In this document: positions 1-11,369 of the stretch, piece after piece
How positions within the stretch are numbered: the first letter of the stretch is position 1
Layout: every line of letters begins with the position of its first letter
Source of the DNA: Lepidodermella squamata
Taxonomy: Eukaryota > Gastrotricha
Length of the DNA stretch: 64,000 nucleotides
NCBI GenBank assembly: GCA_047495785.1
Contig: JBLDXI010000017.1
Location: 186,001 to 250,000, forward strand
Direction: 5' to 3'
Position numbers and translations under genes: made by a program
Notes under the pieces: generated by a model
Databases searched by the model: none
The model's input: the letters and a program-made list of their open reading frames with translations, nothing else
What the model was told of the DNA's origin: nothing

Positions 1-93
1 TGTTGCTGGTATATATTTTTTCATAGATGACTGATCTGCCTCAGATGCAAATGCTATCCTAACCAGTAAAGCAAGTAACCATAAGTCGATCAT
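1..93 (-). CDS. 5' end of a further Cys-loop subunit-like gene (partial)
   Basis: On the minus strand an ATG at 93 opens a frame that runs off the left edge of the window. It begins with a hydrophobic signal-peptide-like stretch (MIDLWLLALLVRIAFA) followed by an acidic, polar segment. Signal peptide then polar N-terminus is also how first exons of the neighbouring Cys-loop genes start, and this one lies head-to-tail upstream of nothing else visible. Only 31 codons are seen, so membership of the cluster is an inference from context and from the signal peptide. Confidence 0.4.
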   Translation of the reverse strand, partial: MIDLWLLALLVRIAFASEADQSSMKKYIPAT

Positions 94-235
94 TTTTATT
101 CAAACGCGGAAAAGCCACCAAAGTTCAGTTGATATGCAATGAAAAATCGAAAATCATGATGTTGTAAGGCAAACAAACAATTAAATCCGTGTCTTTTTGG
201 GAAAAATGTAATTGAAATATGGGCCTTCAAAAGGA

Positions 236-1504
236 TTATGAAGAATATGCAGCTAAACAGAAAATTGTTACCACAAAAATAATGTTAACCAGGAAAAAAA
301 TGAAGAAGAAAGTTATATCGAGAACGATTATCAGTCTGATTTTACCTTTCCTGAACCTCATCACTTTCTCAGCCCATCCAAAGCCATCACACAAGCACAA
401 GGTGATCAACGAGTAGATCGTGCACATCATCCCCGAAATGACTTGGAACGTCATGAATACGATGGCATAACACACATCTGATGAAACTGGCAGTGTACTG
501 CTGACAGAGGAGTACAATACAGCCTGAGCTAGCACAACTGTTATGCAGTAGACAGACCTATCAGGATGGCTAGGTGACATCATGCAGCATCCTAAAAGCA
601 GAATTGACATGCATAGGCTCGGTAAGAATATCGACAACAAGAAAATCCCCGCTTTGCGCTTGAAGCGAAAATTGAATTGAACTTTGTCGTATTCGGGGTT
701 AAGCACACTGGGAGTATTGTCATATAGTGTTATGTTTACAGAATAGTCAGAGCCCAGAAGTCTCCAGACCGAGTCGTGACTTACGAAGTTATTGTTTTCT
801 GAACCAACGAGTTGACTAATGTCAGGATCTCGAACAAATCTGACATTTTTGATCGAGTACCAAGATTCAATGACAATTAAACACGTCTGCTCGTCGAAGG
901 GGAATTTCTTCAAACTATTAGGAAATCTTGAATTATGAAATTTCTTAATCCGTCTGATATCTTACTTTAATGGGCAGAAGGATTTGAAGTTGTAAATAGT
1001 AGGAATTAACATGATTCCGCTTGGGTACAGGTAAACTAGGCCATAATTTTCCCGGTAGTCATTCAGTGCGTTCACATCATCAAGAGCATTTGGCTGCGTG
1101 AATTTTGGTTTCCAAACTTCCGAAGCCTTAAATTCGAGGGCTGCGATGCCATTTTCAGACTTGTTCCATTTGGCACAAGGGTGACTCCAGGCAATGTCAA
1201 GCTCGGCGTGAAGTGAAAACCTTTGTATTTTAATAATAGGAGAAAACGTTTAGAATTTCTTAACTCACTTCTGATCATGATCGGTAATTTCCTGAAATCG
1301 TATTGGCATTAGTGTTACGGTGACATTCATTACATCAGAGGCTCGAAGAACTGGCCTCTCTAGAGATAGCACGTTACAGCGAGCTATTATATCTCTCTTA
1401 AAGACAGCTGTAGGGGGTACAAATTCGGCTTGAAGGTCATCACATGTGATCAAGTTCCAAAACATCGTGAACATCGTAGAGGCAAGGATCGTTTGGCTAT
1501 GCAT
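236..1504 (-). CDS. Cys-loop ligand-gated ion channel subunit, nAChR-like (gene A)
   Basis: Predicted three-exon gene: exon 1 1504-1269, exon 2 1220-966, exon 3 914-236, with GT-AG introns of about 48 and 51 bp. It encodes a plasma-membrane pentameric channel subunit. Exon 1 holds the signal peptide and the start of the ligand-binding domain. Exon 2 has the W-x-H-P-C-x-K-W-N segment that corresponds to loop D/A of nicotinic receptors. The splice joins the two halves of the Cys-loop so that two cysteines lie exactly 13 residues apart around KKFPFDEQ. Exon 3 then supplies M1-M3 and M4. The M3-M4 loop is very short and there is no vicinal Cys pair, so it is not an alpha-type subunit. An upstream Met is possible at 1543, but the one at 1504 leads directly into the signal peptide. 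Confidence 0.8.
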
Positions 1505-1751
1505 TCCAACCCTAGCCTTAGAAAAATCATATAGCAACATCATCCTAAATGAAAATCCCTGCTATGATTTTCTGAGTTCATGTCTGGGATTTGAGCTGTT
1601 TGTCAACGTGTTCAAGGTCGAGCGAGCTCGGAAAAGTCTGGAATTTAATTTACGGCAGCATATTTGTGTGTATATTGCAATAGCAATAACTGAAAAGTGG
1701 GGAAAACAAAATACTTCATCCACAACACATAGTCTTTATTAAAAAATTGAA

Positions 1752-2999
1752 TCAATAAGCAGCTAACATGAAAATCACTAGATCAGATAGGAAATTCGCA
1801 AAGAAGAAAAACACGAAGAAAACAACGTCGACCAACCGAACCAGTCCAATTTCGAAAAATAATATTTTGAAGCGTAATTTTTGAACGCGTTCAACGCCGC
1901 TCAGAAATAATGCGATAAGGGTGTAGATTGTGCAAATTACTGCAGAAATCAGCTGAAAAGTCATGAAAATTAACGCGTAACAAACGTCGGCCGATTCCGG
2001 CAAAGCGCTGTTAACCGAAGATTGGAAAACAGCTTGGGCCAGAACCACCGCTATACAGTAATTAGGTCGGTCTGGCTCACTCGGTGACATGAACACACAC
2101 GACAGCAAAAGTAGAGAAATAGCAATACTGGGCAGAAATAGAGTCAATAGAAACGTTTCTGGCTTGCGCTTGAATTTGAACGTAAATTTGACAGAGCCGT
2201 AGACGTAGTTCTTTACACCGTAGTATTCGGTAGATTCCAATGATTGGTTTGAATCCATAAGCATCCAAACCGATGCTGGTGTAAGAAAATTCTGATCGTT
2301 TGCCCTGACCAGCTGCATGACACCTTCTTTTAGCTTGAATCTCTGAGTAGGATTCGAGTACCACGATTCGATGGTGATTGAACAAACTTGCTCGTCGAAC
2401 GGGAATTTCTTCAAGCTACAAAAGCATTATTTTAACTAAGAACTGAATAAAGGGCTCACTCTAATCGACAAAAGGACTTGAAATTGAACAACAGGGGGAG
2501 AGACATCTCGCCCTCGGCTTTCGCATAAACTGATCCTTTCTCTTCTTTGTAATCATGAAGCGCGTTATTATCCTCGAATGCGCTTGGTTGAGTAAATTTC
2601 GGGGTCCAAGTTTCTGATGCACTGAATTCAAATGATCTGGCTCCACCATATTCCGTCGCGTTCCACTTCGCACAAGGATGACTCCAATGAATGTCCAACT
2701 CACCGAGTACGGAAAACCTTAAAAATTACATGAAATAACTTTGAATATGCGGTTACAAAATTATCAAACATCTGCTCTCGATCGTTGATTTCTCTAAACC
2801 GAAGAGGCACAAATGAAACGGTGACAGTCACTGAATCAGTGATGTTCATGACAGGTCTTCCCTTGCTAAGCAGCGAGCATCGGGACACGATATCACTTCT
2901 GTAAGCATCTGAAGGTGGCACGAATCGGTGGGAATTCTCTAGTCCATAAGCTAAGGACAAGCTCAGGAGAGTTAAAAGTCCAATTATTGAAAAAGCCAT
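1752..2999 (-). CDS. Cys-loop ligand-gated ion channel subunit, nAChR-like (gene B)
   Basis: Predicted exons 2999-2770, 2717-2460 and 2415-1752, head-to-tail with gene A. The product starts with a signal peptide (MAFSIIGLLTLLSLSLAYG). The ligand-binding domain carries the INDREQ segment and WSHPCAKWN. A complete Cys-loop (13 residues between cysteines, FPFDEQVC) is formed across the last intron. Four hydrophobic segments follow; M2 begins RPNYCIAVVLAQAVFQSSV. As in its neighbours, the nicotinic GEK motif before M2 is replaced by EPDRP and the M3-M4 loop is only about 20-25 residues. All exons are open, so it is probably functional. Ligand unknown. Confidence 0.8.
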
Positions 3000-3477
3000 T
3001 TATGATTCAAATTCTTTTTTTAGGCCCAGGGCGGACCGTGGCCTGTGGCAACAGGAGATGACGTACATTTATGCTCTACCGGATATTTGAAATATCGCTC
3101 ATGTTTGCAGGGATCGGAACAGCTTCAATTTGCCGATAGCAAGTTGCTGGCATCAAATCAAATTTTGCAGACAGATCCCACAGATTACGTGATCAGGTAT
3201 CATAGATGCAGGTCAACTTTTATCTGTGTTAGGCACCATTCAATTCGCTGCTTTAAGCGCAATCCACTTCAGAGTCTTTAACGGTGGAATGATAAATTGC
3301 TTTGATTGATAATCTTCATTACAACTGTATTCCGCCATGATTTAACTTATTTTGACGTTAAATAGTTGACTTCTGACCTTGTAGTGTGCCTTATAACAGA
3401 TTTTCTAATCGAAATGGCAAAAATTAAAGTATTTGTGGTCTTCAATATTCTCCCGCCGTTGACCGCTGAAATGAAAC
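3000..3477. other. Intergenic sequence downstream of gene B's promoter side
   Basis: No gene, repeat family or RNA gene is recognisable here. A 78-codon open frame at 3045-3281 has no hydrophobic, domain or codon features that support it. Confidence 0.4.
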
Positions 3478-3720
3478 CTATTTTGGGCCTGCAATTTCAT
3501 TTTTAAGAAGATGCAGTAAAAGAAACAGGTCAATGAAACGAACAGGTTTTAGCCGGTACCTTCCGCCGCTGATGTATGGCTTGGAAGAGCGGATGTGATC
3601 ATTCACGCAAGAGGCAATTATTGTATATGTCGTGCGCACGGCCCCAAAAACGAATTGGCATGTCATGATCATTTCGATCATTTCTGCCGACTGAGCGAGT
3701 TACCGGCATCTGACTGGAGA
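3478..3720 (-). pseudogene. Decayed Cys-loop subunit fragment (M2 end to M4)
   Basis: Minus-strand translation resembles the C-terminal part of gene D: a TCQ-V-GAV-TYTIIASCV stretch (M3) and SGGRYRLKPVR before M4. The sequence upstream of it, matching the M2/M3 boundary of gene D, is out of frame, and the M4 segment ends abnormally. There are no exons 1 and 2 nearby. It is a relic of one more cluster member. Confidence 0.75.
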
Positions 3721-4837
3721 ACAGCTAATTAGCTAATTCGCCAATTCAAAGAATACCGTAAATTAATAAACAAGCCCAGGGCGGCACCTCTTTGTCTTGC
3801 AAAAATTGACATCCGATTTTTGTCATCAGGGAATGCGGTTTCGGGCGCCTGCTTTGTTATCTCAAATAATCGAAGGTGAAATACTCGCCAAATCCTAATC
3901 TAAGCTCGGCAAACAAATTCATATTGATATTGAATTCAGAAAATTATTTGTACTTCGTTAGCGACGTGGTATAAGGAACCACCAATCTGCACGAAATGTG
4001 TTCCTGCATATACGCGCTAAACATATTACTTGAATCTCTATTTCTTGAGCATAAGAATAGGAACCGATTTTGTCCTCAAAATGCTTCAAATTCCAACTTC
4101 ATAATCTAAATGACTTCTCAAACATGAGAAATATGAGAACGTCAGAATGAGTTCTATGCCACAAAAAATCACCCAATAGTTGGGTTGGTTATCAACTTGT
4201 GAATCCCCATAAATTAGAACCATGTGAGTACCCTCGACGAGCGATTTTCAAAATTTATCTGAATTCATGCATTCGGGAAATGAATTAGCGTGTTTTATCG
4301 TGCCCCGTACAGTAGGTATTATCTACCTAGCTAATCAACTGTAGCTCATCTCATATCTATCCAGGTTTGAAACGCTTCAGCCATTATACATTAGATCGTG
4401 CAACAAAAGAATTAACCCGAATGAAGCGGTAGCGCCACAGATTTTTCAAGGAGTTCAGAAGTTTCAATTGTGCTAGCTTTCGATATCGATAATATTGCAA
4501 TTGATCCATGGGAAACTCAGCAATCTGGAAGAGCCATTTTATTTGTGTGATTTCCGTGTTAATTCCATCCCTGAATGGCACACTCAATGCAAAATGCTTT
4601 ATTAAAATATGAGCCAGTATATTGATAGTGGAGCTTGGCATCAGGCCTTTTTACGAATTCCTTCATGCAATATACATATACACTTCTGTTTTAGTCAACA
4701 TTCTGCCAATAAATAGCATTGTGATTACTGCATTGCCGTGTAATTAAATAAATATTTGCGCTAATTAGTGCAAATCATTTATTAATAGCGGCAAAGACAT
4801 CTAGATGACTGGCTAGATTCGTTTTATACGAGGAAGA
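3721..4837. other. Gene-free AT-rich stretch before gene C
   Basis: No supported gene. Short open frames (for example 4384-4641 minus) show no family features. The end of the stretch must hold the promoter of gene C, but I see no distinctive motif. Confidence 0.4.
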
Positions 4838-6093
4838 ATGCTACTGACAAGTTATTTTCTGATACAAATTTCCATCTCCATTGCACAGCCACAAGACCCA
4901 GCATCGAAGTTTCAACCTTTAACTGAAGGTTTGAAAAATGATATCACCACCCGGTGCAATTTTCTTAGCAAAGAACAGCCAGTAACTGAGCCAGGAGAAG
5001 TAACCGTTGTTACCGTAACTTTTGTCCCCTTTCGCTTCAAGGAAATTCACGATCGGGAACAGAGGTATTTTAATGCAGCTTGCTAAAACTTAGAATAAAG
5101 TCATCAATCATCTAGATTCTCGATCATTGGCGAGTTTGATGTCTACTGGAAGCACCCTTGCATGCAATGGAACGCGACTGAAACCGGAGTTAGCGTGCTT
5201 GAATTCAGTGCATCTGATTGCTGGACGCCAAAGTTTGTTCACTCAAATTCCTTCACCGACGTGATTGCTATCAATAACTACAAAGAAGCGAATGGTCTCG
5301 TTTATCCTGGTTCGGATGGAGTAACATACACCCCAGTCCTATTCAACTTCGACTCATTTTGTCAACTCGAGTAAGATTTGTATTTTCTGATCTTCAAAAA
5401 CGTTTCTCTTCGCTTTCTAGCTTAAAGAAATTTCCGTTCGACGAGCAAACCTGCTCCATAGTGATTGAATCTTGGTACTCATCGAATCGCGTCCATTTCG
5501 TGAGGAAGGAAGGCATTACACAGCTGGCAGATCCGAAAGATGAAAATATCATCAGTCCTTCGACAGTTTGGAGACTCCTAGAATCCAATTATACTGTCAT
5601 ACCTAGGAAATACGAGGGTTTAGCGGATACAACGGGAGATGTCTATGACAACGCGATTTTCACGTTCAAGTTCAAACGGAAGCCGAGTACCTACCTGATC
5701 ACGGTGTTTATGCCAAGCTTCGCGATTGCTATGCTTTTGATAACCTGTGGCTTTATGTCGCCGAAACACCCCGATCGCCCGGCCTATTGCATAACTGTGG
5801 TTCTAGCTCAGGCAGTGCTTCAATCAGCTGTGAGTGACGCCCTACCCCAGTCGGCGGAAGTCAGCTATGCTATAATTTTTATGAGCTGCCAGTTAGTCGC
5901 AGGTGTGGTTTGTACGATTTACTCGCTGATAGCGTCTTGTGTTTCGGAACTGGAGGCGTTTGAGAAGCCGTACTTTATCGGCGGAAGAGTGAGGGTGAGC
6001 TATGCTCGATTTATGGATATACTTTTTTTCAGCGTATTTTTTGTTGTTAATCTTGTCATCGATGCAACCATATTCTCTCTCGCTGCTTTCTAA
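4838..6093 (+). CDS. Cys-loop ligand-gated ion channel subunit, nAChR-like (gene C)
   Basis: Exons 4838-5064, 5116-5370 and 5421-6093. The ATG at 4838 starts a clean signal peptide (MLLTSYFLIQISISIAQ). The ligand-binding domain has FKEIHDREQR, then FDVYWKHPCMQWNATETG, then the Cys-loop (FCQLDLKKFPFDEQTC once spliced, 13 residues between cysteines) and the loop B region IESWYS. M1-M3 are KPSTYLITVFMPSF, CITVVLAQAVLQSAV and QLVAGVVCTIYSLIAS. A short GGRVRVSYARF linker precedes M4. The length, about 384 residues, is short for nAChRs because the M3-M4 loop is minimal. It is the only gene of the cluster on the plus strand and is intact. Confidence 0.82.
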
Positions 6094-6488
6094 AATGAAA
6101 TAAAAATGAAATTGAAATATCTAATGGCATTGATAATACTGGTATGTCCGCAGCAGCAAAATAGAAACAGATGGCCTGAAGAGTGGGTCCGATATTTCAG
6201 TTTCCTAATTCCTACAACAGTATAATCTTTGGTGCTACCAATTTATAGCTATTCCCTCAGTCTTGCCAATCGAGCATTATCAGCTCGTTGTCTTTTACCC
6301 TGGCGATGAGTATAATCGTTTCAGGGTCATTTCGCCCGCAAAAAACTTCCTGATTCATTTAACGCCTGCTACACCAAGACTCGCTAGCTTGCTGAGGAGA
6401 TTGACGATCAAGAGGTGAAACAGCTGATGAGGTTCCGCTAGAACGGGCTGTTTGATTATAATGAGGTTATTATTAGCATTGGAATTCT
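6094..6488. other. Intergenic sequence after gene C
   Basis: Apart from an ATGAAATAAAAATG stretch near 6094-6110 that may supply a poly(A) signal for gene C, nothing recognisable. Confidence 0.35.
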
Positions 6489-6746
6489 TAAAATATTGTA
6501 CCTGTTTCAGCCGACCAGGAAATGGACACTGCATCAGGATCATTATTTCTGATAACGGCCGATGAATCAACTATAATGCAATACAAACCACACAATTCGG
6601 GCCCCACCGTCATTTGGGGTGTGTTTGGCATGGGTTTATGATTTATCCTTACATTTATCCTTATAGTCTTGAAAAAGTCTATGAGTAATGAGTACAAGCT
6701 TCTCATAGAAACCGTTTTACTAGATTGTCACCTTCATGAATTTTAC
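6489..6746. repeat. Dispersed ~230-250 bp repeat, copy 1
   Basis: A segment starting near CTGTTTCAGCCG and ending near TTCATGAATTTTACTC recurs at about 42705-42930 and 47520-47745. The shared core includes GTTTGGCATGGG and ATGATT-ATCC. This copy is the most diverged. Copies 1 and 3 lie immediately downstream of the paralogous minus-strand genes D and D', so they were probably duplicated with them. Copy 2 stands alone. Confidence 0.7.
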
Positions 6747-6830
6747 TCATAGCTGAAAACAAATTACACGAGTAGTCTGACGTCCCAGTTCCCAGTACAT
6801 TCATTCATCCAAAATTGAAATGAATTTCGT

Positions 6831-7813
6831 TTAAAATGCAGCCAAGGCGAATATCGAGGCATCTGTTGCAATATTCAGCACAAAAAAGATAACGTAGAAG
6901 ATTGCATCCATCAAACGAACAGGCTTTAAGCGGTACCTCCCGCCAATAATATACGGCTTTGCAGAGCTGGTATGCTCAAACACGCACGCAGCGATTAGCG
7001 TGTAAATTGTGCAGACGACTCCGAAAATCAACTGGCATGTCATGAATATGATGGCGTAGCTCATTTCTGCCGACTGAGGCAGCGAGTCACTGACAGCGGA
7101 CTGGAGAACAGCTTGGGCCAGAACCACAGTTACGCAATAAGCTGGTCGATCCGGGTGTTCCGGGGACATGAAACCACTAGCGATCAAAAGCATGGCTATT
7201 GAGAAGCTTGGAAAGAACACTGTGATCAGGAATACGCTTGACTTTCGCTGGAACTTGAAGGTGAACATCGCATTGTGGTAGCTAGAACTGGTTGGATCGG
7301 CGAAACCATCATACTTTTGTGATTTCACGGTGTAGTTCGAATCAAGTAGTATCCAAACCGACGCCGGGCTAATGAATTTGTGGTCATTGGGATCGGCAAG
7401 CGTTGTAACGCCCTCTTTCTTTGTGAAACGAATTTGGGCCGCAGAATACCAAGATTCGATAACTATGGAACAGGTTTGCACATCGAACGGGAATTTCTTC
7501 AAACTAAAAAATAAAATGAAATTTCCACAGACGGAAAGGAGTGCCTAGAATTCCTTACTCAAGCTGGCAAAATGAGTCAAAGTTGAACACAACTGGAATG
7601 TAGGCGCTGCCATCGAAGTTCGCGTAGAGCATGGCATTATTTGATGTGTAGATATCAACAGCCACAACGTCCGTATACGAGTTCGTGTGGATGATCTTTG
7701 GATACCAACAGTCTATAGCTCTAAATTCCAATGCTTCGAATCCAGCTTCAGTAGAATTCCACTTCGAGCACGGGTGGTTCCACATTACATCCAGCTCCCC
7801 TATAACCGAAAAT
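6831..7813 (-). CDS. Cys-loop subunit, nAChR-like (gene D), exons 2 and 3
   Basis: Exon 3 is 7503-6831 and exon 2 is 7813-7559. Exon 1 is 28 kb away at 36419-36178, separated by a nested transposon insertion inside intron 1. Exon 2 carries LDVMWNHPCSKWNSTEAG and the first Cys of the loop. Exon 3 has FPFDVQTC, then M1 (SSVFLITVFFPSFSIAM), M2 (CVTVVLAQAVLQSAV), M3 and M4. All coding exons are open. The paralogue at 47.8-49.1 kb keeps a ~51-bp intron 1, which shows the original structure. Whether the mRNA can still be spliced over 28 kb is unknown, but the reading frame has not decayed. Confidence 0.8.
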
Positions 7814-7853
7814 CTGCCCCGGCAATAATAGAACTGAGGTTTCAAACGATGAA

Positions 7854-7860
7854 GCAATCA
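7854..7860. repeat. LINE target-site duplication, left copy
   Basis: gcaatca (aagcaatca if the poly(A)-adjacent AA is counted) occurs here and at 36167-36173, directly after the terminal A-run. The uninterrupted paralogue has one copy at the same intron position (about 48848-48854, gaagcaatcg). Confidence 0.85.
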
Positions 7861-8235
7861 CGAATTTTTTTTTTTCGTTTTTCGTTTTAAAAGCAACATG
7901 GATTTTTTCAACTTTTATCGCACGTGTTTAAAAATTTGCTAATAATTTTTTCACACTTTCTTTTTACTGTTATTGCTGGGCTGAATCCAACCGGCTATTC
8001 AACTTTATCCAAAGGCCTTGGACACGAAGGGCTCAGTATTTGGCTCAAACAGACTGAAGATTCATTATCTCGAGTCGGTAATCCTTAAAAGCCTTTTTTC
8101 GCGAACTCTGTCCGAGTTGCAGTTCGCAACTTGGCACCGAGCCAATTTTTCATTTTAGGTCAACCTAATTACTTATTATTATTTTTTTTTTACCTGCTTT
8201 TACTTAATTTCCTATTTTACTGTCATTACTTAATA
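7861..8235 (+). other. LINE 5' UTR / internal promoter region
   Basis: T-rich leader beginning cgaattttttttttt and leading to the ORF1 ATG at 8236. Non-LTR elements usually carry their promoter here; I see no specific motif. Confidence 0.5.
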
Positions 8236-9267
8236 ATGGCACAACGCTTATCTCAAAACCCAAACAACCCACCCCAAAACAAGCCGAAAAATGCCCGTTT
8301 TATTATTTATAACATCGAACAGGAATACAAAAAATGTGACTGGTTGGATATTATTCCTAAACTAACGTCTGTTTTCACCGGTGTCACTTTCCGAAACGGT
8401 AAGCACACTTCCAACCATGACATATATTTCGAGGTTAGCGATGTCAAGGGCATAAACGTTGTCACCTCTATGATTGGCAAATTCCCTAACAATATTTTCG
8501 GCCCGAATGCCAAATTAAGGTTTTCAAATGAACCTATTTCCGAGGAAACTCGAATGCGCATTGCGTCAGGACTTAGAACAGTAGTGGTTAAAAAAGTATG
8601 CCGTAACATCTCCGCTGATCGGCTAAAAGAAACATTGAATAGCAAGTTACACCTGAATTGCGAAGAAGTTACTTGGCTCTCTAAACCCACTGTGACCATA
8701 GGAAAAGTGAAGATTGTGCTAAGGACTGTAGATGACGCTAAAAAACTTCTTGAAGATCACCTGAAACTTGATAATCAATTTTTTTATTGCGAAAAATTCC
8801 GTGTCGAACAACTGCCAATGCAATGTATAAAGTGCTGGGGCTTTAACCATCGACACGACAATTGTGAGGCGAAAGACGCTCTTTGCAAGAAATGCGGCTC
8901 GGATGAACATACCCACCTTGACTGCGTTTTAAAAGACCGAAACAACCCGAATAGCTACTGCGTAAATTGCCACAGATTTGGTCACCCAGCATCCTTTGCC
9001 GGCTGCCCAGTCTACCAAGATGTTCTCAAGGCATTAAATAACCCGCCCATTTTCAAACCAGCGCCACCGCCGCAACGACAAGCTTGGCAATACCAACCGG
9101 CCTTTTTTCCGCCACTACTTCAGCCACCACCAGCGAAACAGCTACCGCCTCAAGTACCTCAACAATTGCAGACCAATCCGCAGCAGCTGAACGAGGCCAG
9201 TAACCATCTTGTCAAGGAACTAGTCTCCAAGGCTGTTAACGATTTAATAAAAAAATCTCAACTCTAA
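8236..9267 (+). CDS. LINE ORF1, gag-like nucleic-acid-binding protein
   Basis: Start chosen at ATG 8236 (MAQRLSQNPNNPPQ); the frame upstream lacks an ATG. The N-terminal half is an RRM/PRE_C2HC-like region typical of Jockey/I gag. Three zinc knuckles follow at about residues 197-260: CIKCWGFNHRHDNC, CKKCGSDEHTHLDC and CVNCHRFGHPASFAGC. A proline/glutamine-rich tail comes after them. The frame stops at 9267, just after a run of seven A (9249-9255). The +1 frame continues the protein without a stop, so the original ORF1 probably ran on to 9643 and a one-base slip in the A-run truncated it. Confidence 0.8.
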   Translation: MAQRLSQNPNNPPQNKPKNARFIIYNIEQEYKKCDWLDIIPKLTSVFTGVTFRNGKHTSNHDIYFEVSDVKGINVVTSMIGKFPNNIFGPNAKLRFSNEPISEETRMRIASGLRTVVVKKVCRNISADRLKETLNSKLHLNCEEVTWLSKPTVTIGKVKIVLRTVDDAKKLLEDHLKLDNQFFYCEKFRVEQLPMQCIKCWGFNHRHDNCEAKDALCKKCGSDEHTHLDCVLKDRNNPNSYCVNCHRFGHPASFAGCPVYQDVLKALNNPPIFKPAPPPQRQAWQYQPAFFPPLLQPPPAKQLPPQVPQQLQTNPQQLNEASNHLVKELVSKAVNDLIKKSQL

Positions 9268-9643
9268 AAGCCTATCGTCACTCACGAGTAACGATTTGGC
9301 AAAAGTCATGGACGATCTTCGCGACGAAGCCGCTGCTAGGCCAGACCTTGGACTTGACGATAAGCTCATTACTGAAGTGAAAACAGTTGTCGTTACTCTC
9401 AAAACTCTCACCGAACGCTTAACCGAAGCTGCGAAGGAGAAAGATAAGAAAACGAAAGCATCCAAAGGAACGAATCCCCCAGCCTCAGCGTCAACGGCAA
9501 ACAAACGCGGCCGTCCCAACACGAGTGCCGAAGACAGTGCTGAAATGAAACCGCCAGCAAAACAATCAACATCTTCCCAAAGTCAACCTCCCAGTCAAAT
9601 GCTGGCATCGGCAAATGACTCCTTTGTGTACACAGATCAGTAA
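9260..9643 (+). pseudogene. C-terminal part of LINE ORF1 in the +1 frame
   Basis: The +1 frame is open from before the ORF1 stop through to 9643. It encodes a lysine/serine-rich, coiled-coil-like tail (TLTERLTEAAKEKDKKTKAS, then KRGRP). Composition and position fit the C-terminus of a gag protein. An internal ATG at 9308 could also start an independent short ORF, but a frameshift in the A7 run is simpler. Confidence 0.6.
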
Positions 9644-9723
9644 AAAGTCTACTAAAAATTTGTTCTACTAAGCCCTAAACTTTCTACTTTTTTCTACTCT
9701 TCTATCGTACTTAATTATATATT

Positions 9724-11104
9724 ATGAGTATGATCACAGCAAAAATACTTTTGTGTAATGTTAACAGTATAATGAAGCGCAAGAATGAGATTTCGTCGGT
9801 TATGAACCGCAGACAGGTAGATGTTGCGTGCTTCAACGAACTGAAAATTAAGAAGGGTGACACCTATTTCATCCCAAATTACAGAACTCTGGCTCTTGAG
9901 CGCACCAGCCACGGAGGAGGCGTCGGAGTAAACCCAGCAACGCATCTAACCGTCGAAAATTTCGGAAAAAATACTATAGATCGCGTAGAGATAGCTTTTG
10001 TCGATATCAGGCTCGGCGACCGTATAATTCGAATCGCGACTGCCTACTGCCCTGACCAGACTGTTCCTATGACACAACAAGCTCTGGACTACATAATAAA
10101 GGACGGAGCCACTCTTCTATGTGGAGACCTCAATGCGAAGCATGAACGTTTCGGCTGTAAGAGTCGAAACTCTAATGGGACCAAACTGTTACCGCTGCTG
10201 CTAAACAATAATCTCGTTATGTTAAGTAAAGGTCAAGTTACTCATCGCTCCCCGATAGGAGAAGATGATCAGCTGGACGTATTCATATGTTCCAGGGAAT
10301 TGAAAGACTATTTCTCGACGCCCTACGTCTTGCCGTCTGTTGGTACTGAACACTTACCAGTGGTTATAGAGTACTCAGCCTTATCTTTAACGGGAAAAAG
10401 ACAGAATTTCTACCCAGAATATCGCTATAACTATCGCAACGTAAACTGGACGATATTCAAGAGCGATATGGACGAGATGTGTGAACGCATTTTGTCAAAC
10501 AGACCGATAAAATTTGAAGATCAGCCCTCCATGGATCTGTTTTACAAAGGTATCGAAGACATTTTTTGTACAACAAGGGACAAGCACATAGCTAGAATAC
10601 CCGCGGGAAAACTAAAAATTTGTCGAACGACCAAACCGATACTTATTGCCACGAAAAATCGAAATAGGCTTCAGCGACTAGCTAAAAAGTATAATTCTCC
10701 GTCTCTGAAGAGGGCGTATTACAAATCCCGCGACCAAGTGACCGAAATGTGGACAAAAGAGACAAACCGGTGGGTATACAAAAAACAAATAAGCGCGCAT
10801 GGTCACTTCGGAACGGCCCCGCAAATGTTCTGGAGAGCTATGAATTCGGCCATGAAAAGAAATGCGTCTACAACTCCTCACGTCATGAAAGACCTGCTGG
10901 TCGACGGGCGCTCAATAACCTCTGATGCAGGAAAAGTTGAGGTGATGGGGGAATTCCTCGAAAATACATTTTCTGAGTGCAATAACTTACAACTAACCGC
11001 AGAAGACCGGCTATACCACGCAGACGCAAAAGCCGCCGCCAGCTTACCTTGCTTCGAACCTGGAGTCATAAATGAAGAAGCTAGAAGTGTTTTAAATACG
11101 GATA
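9724..11104 (+). CDS. LINE ORF2, endonuclease part (5' portion, interrupted)
   Basis: ATG at 9724. The N-terminal APE-like endonuclease shows LLCNVNS, FNELKIKKGD (catalytic Glu), GGGVG, LLCGDLNAKH (Asp/Asn) and the final GTEHLPV, where the usual SDH is TEH but the histidine remains. A basic linker leads toward the RT domain. The frame is cut at 11104 by the Polinton terminus, after which the apparent ORF continues meaninglessly through the inverted repeat to 11307. The rest of ORF2 lies at 34027-35450 in the same frame. Confidence 0.88.
11097..11104. repeat. Polinton target-site duplication, left copy
   Basis: tacggata here and at 34019-34026. Removing the element plus one copy restores the LINE ORF2 frame exactly. 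Confidence 0.85.
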
Positions 11105-11369
11105 GCAGTAGGAATCGGCCGATCCTAAGCCAGCCGCCTCAAAATAAAATTTTCATCTTTTATCATATTCTCCACGGCAAATCTTCGGCTTTTCGCATGG
11201 GCTCTGCGAAATGCAAAAATCATCACCAACGAGTCAAAATCGCCGCCTATGCATATCCAGCTCAAATTAAATTGAGTTTCACCGAACATCAGAATTTTCC
11301 GCTATAAAAAATTTGAGAACAGCCTGAAAAAGGGTGCCTTTCAGAACAGCCCCTGAAAATGAAATTTAC
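11105..11369 (+). repeat. Polinton left terminal inverted repeat (265 bp)
   Basis: Begins gcagtaggaatcggcc and reads, by eye, as an exact reverse complement of 33754-34018. The published Polinton hallmark is termini beginning AG and a 6-bp TSD. Here the AG is preceded by GC and the flanking repeat is 8 bp. Confidence 0.93.

Noticed and set aside
1446-1742. 98-codon plus-strand ORF near gene A
   Set aside because: Overlaps the antisense of gene A exon 1 and its promoter region; no domain or signal features.
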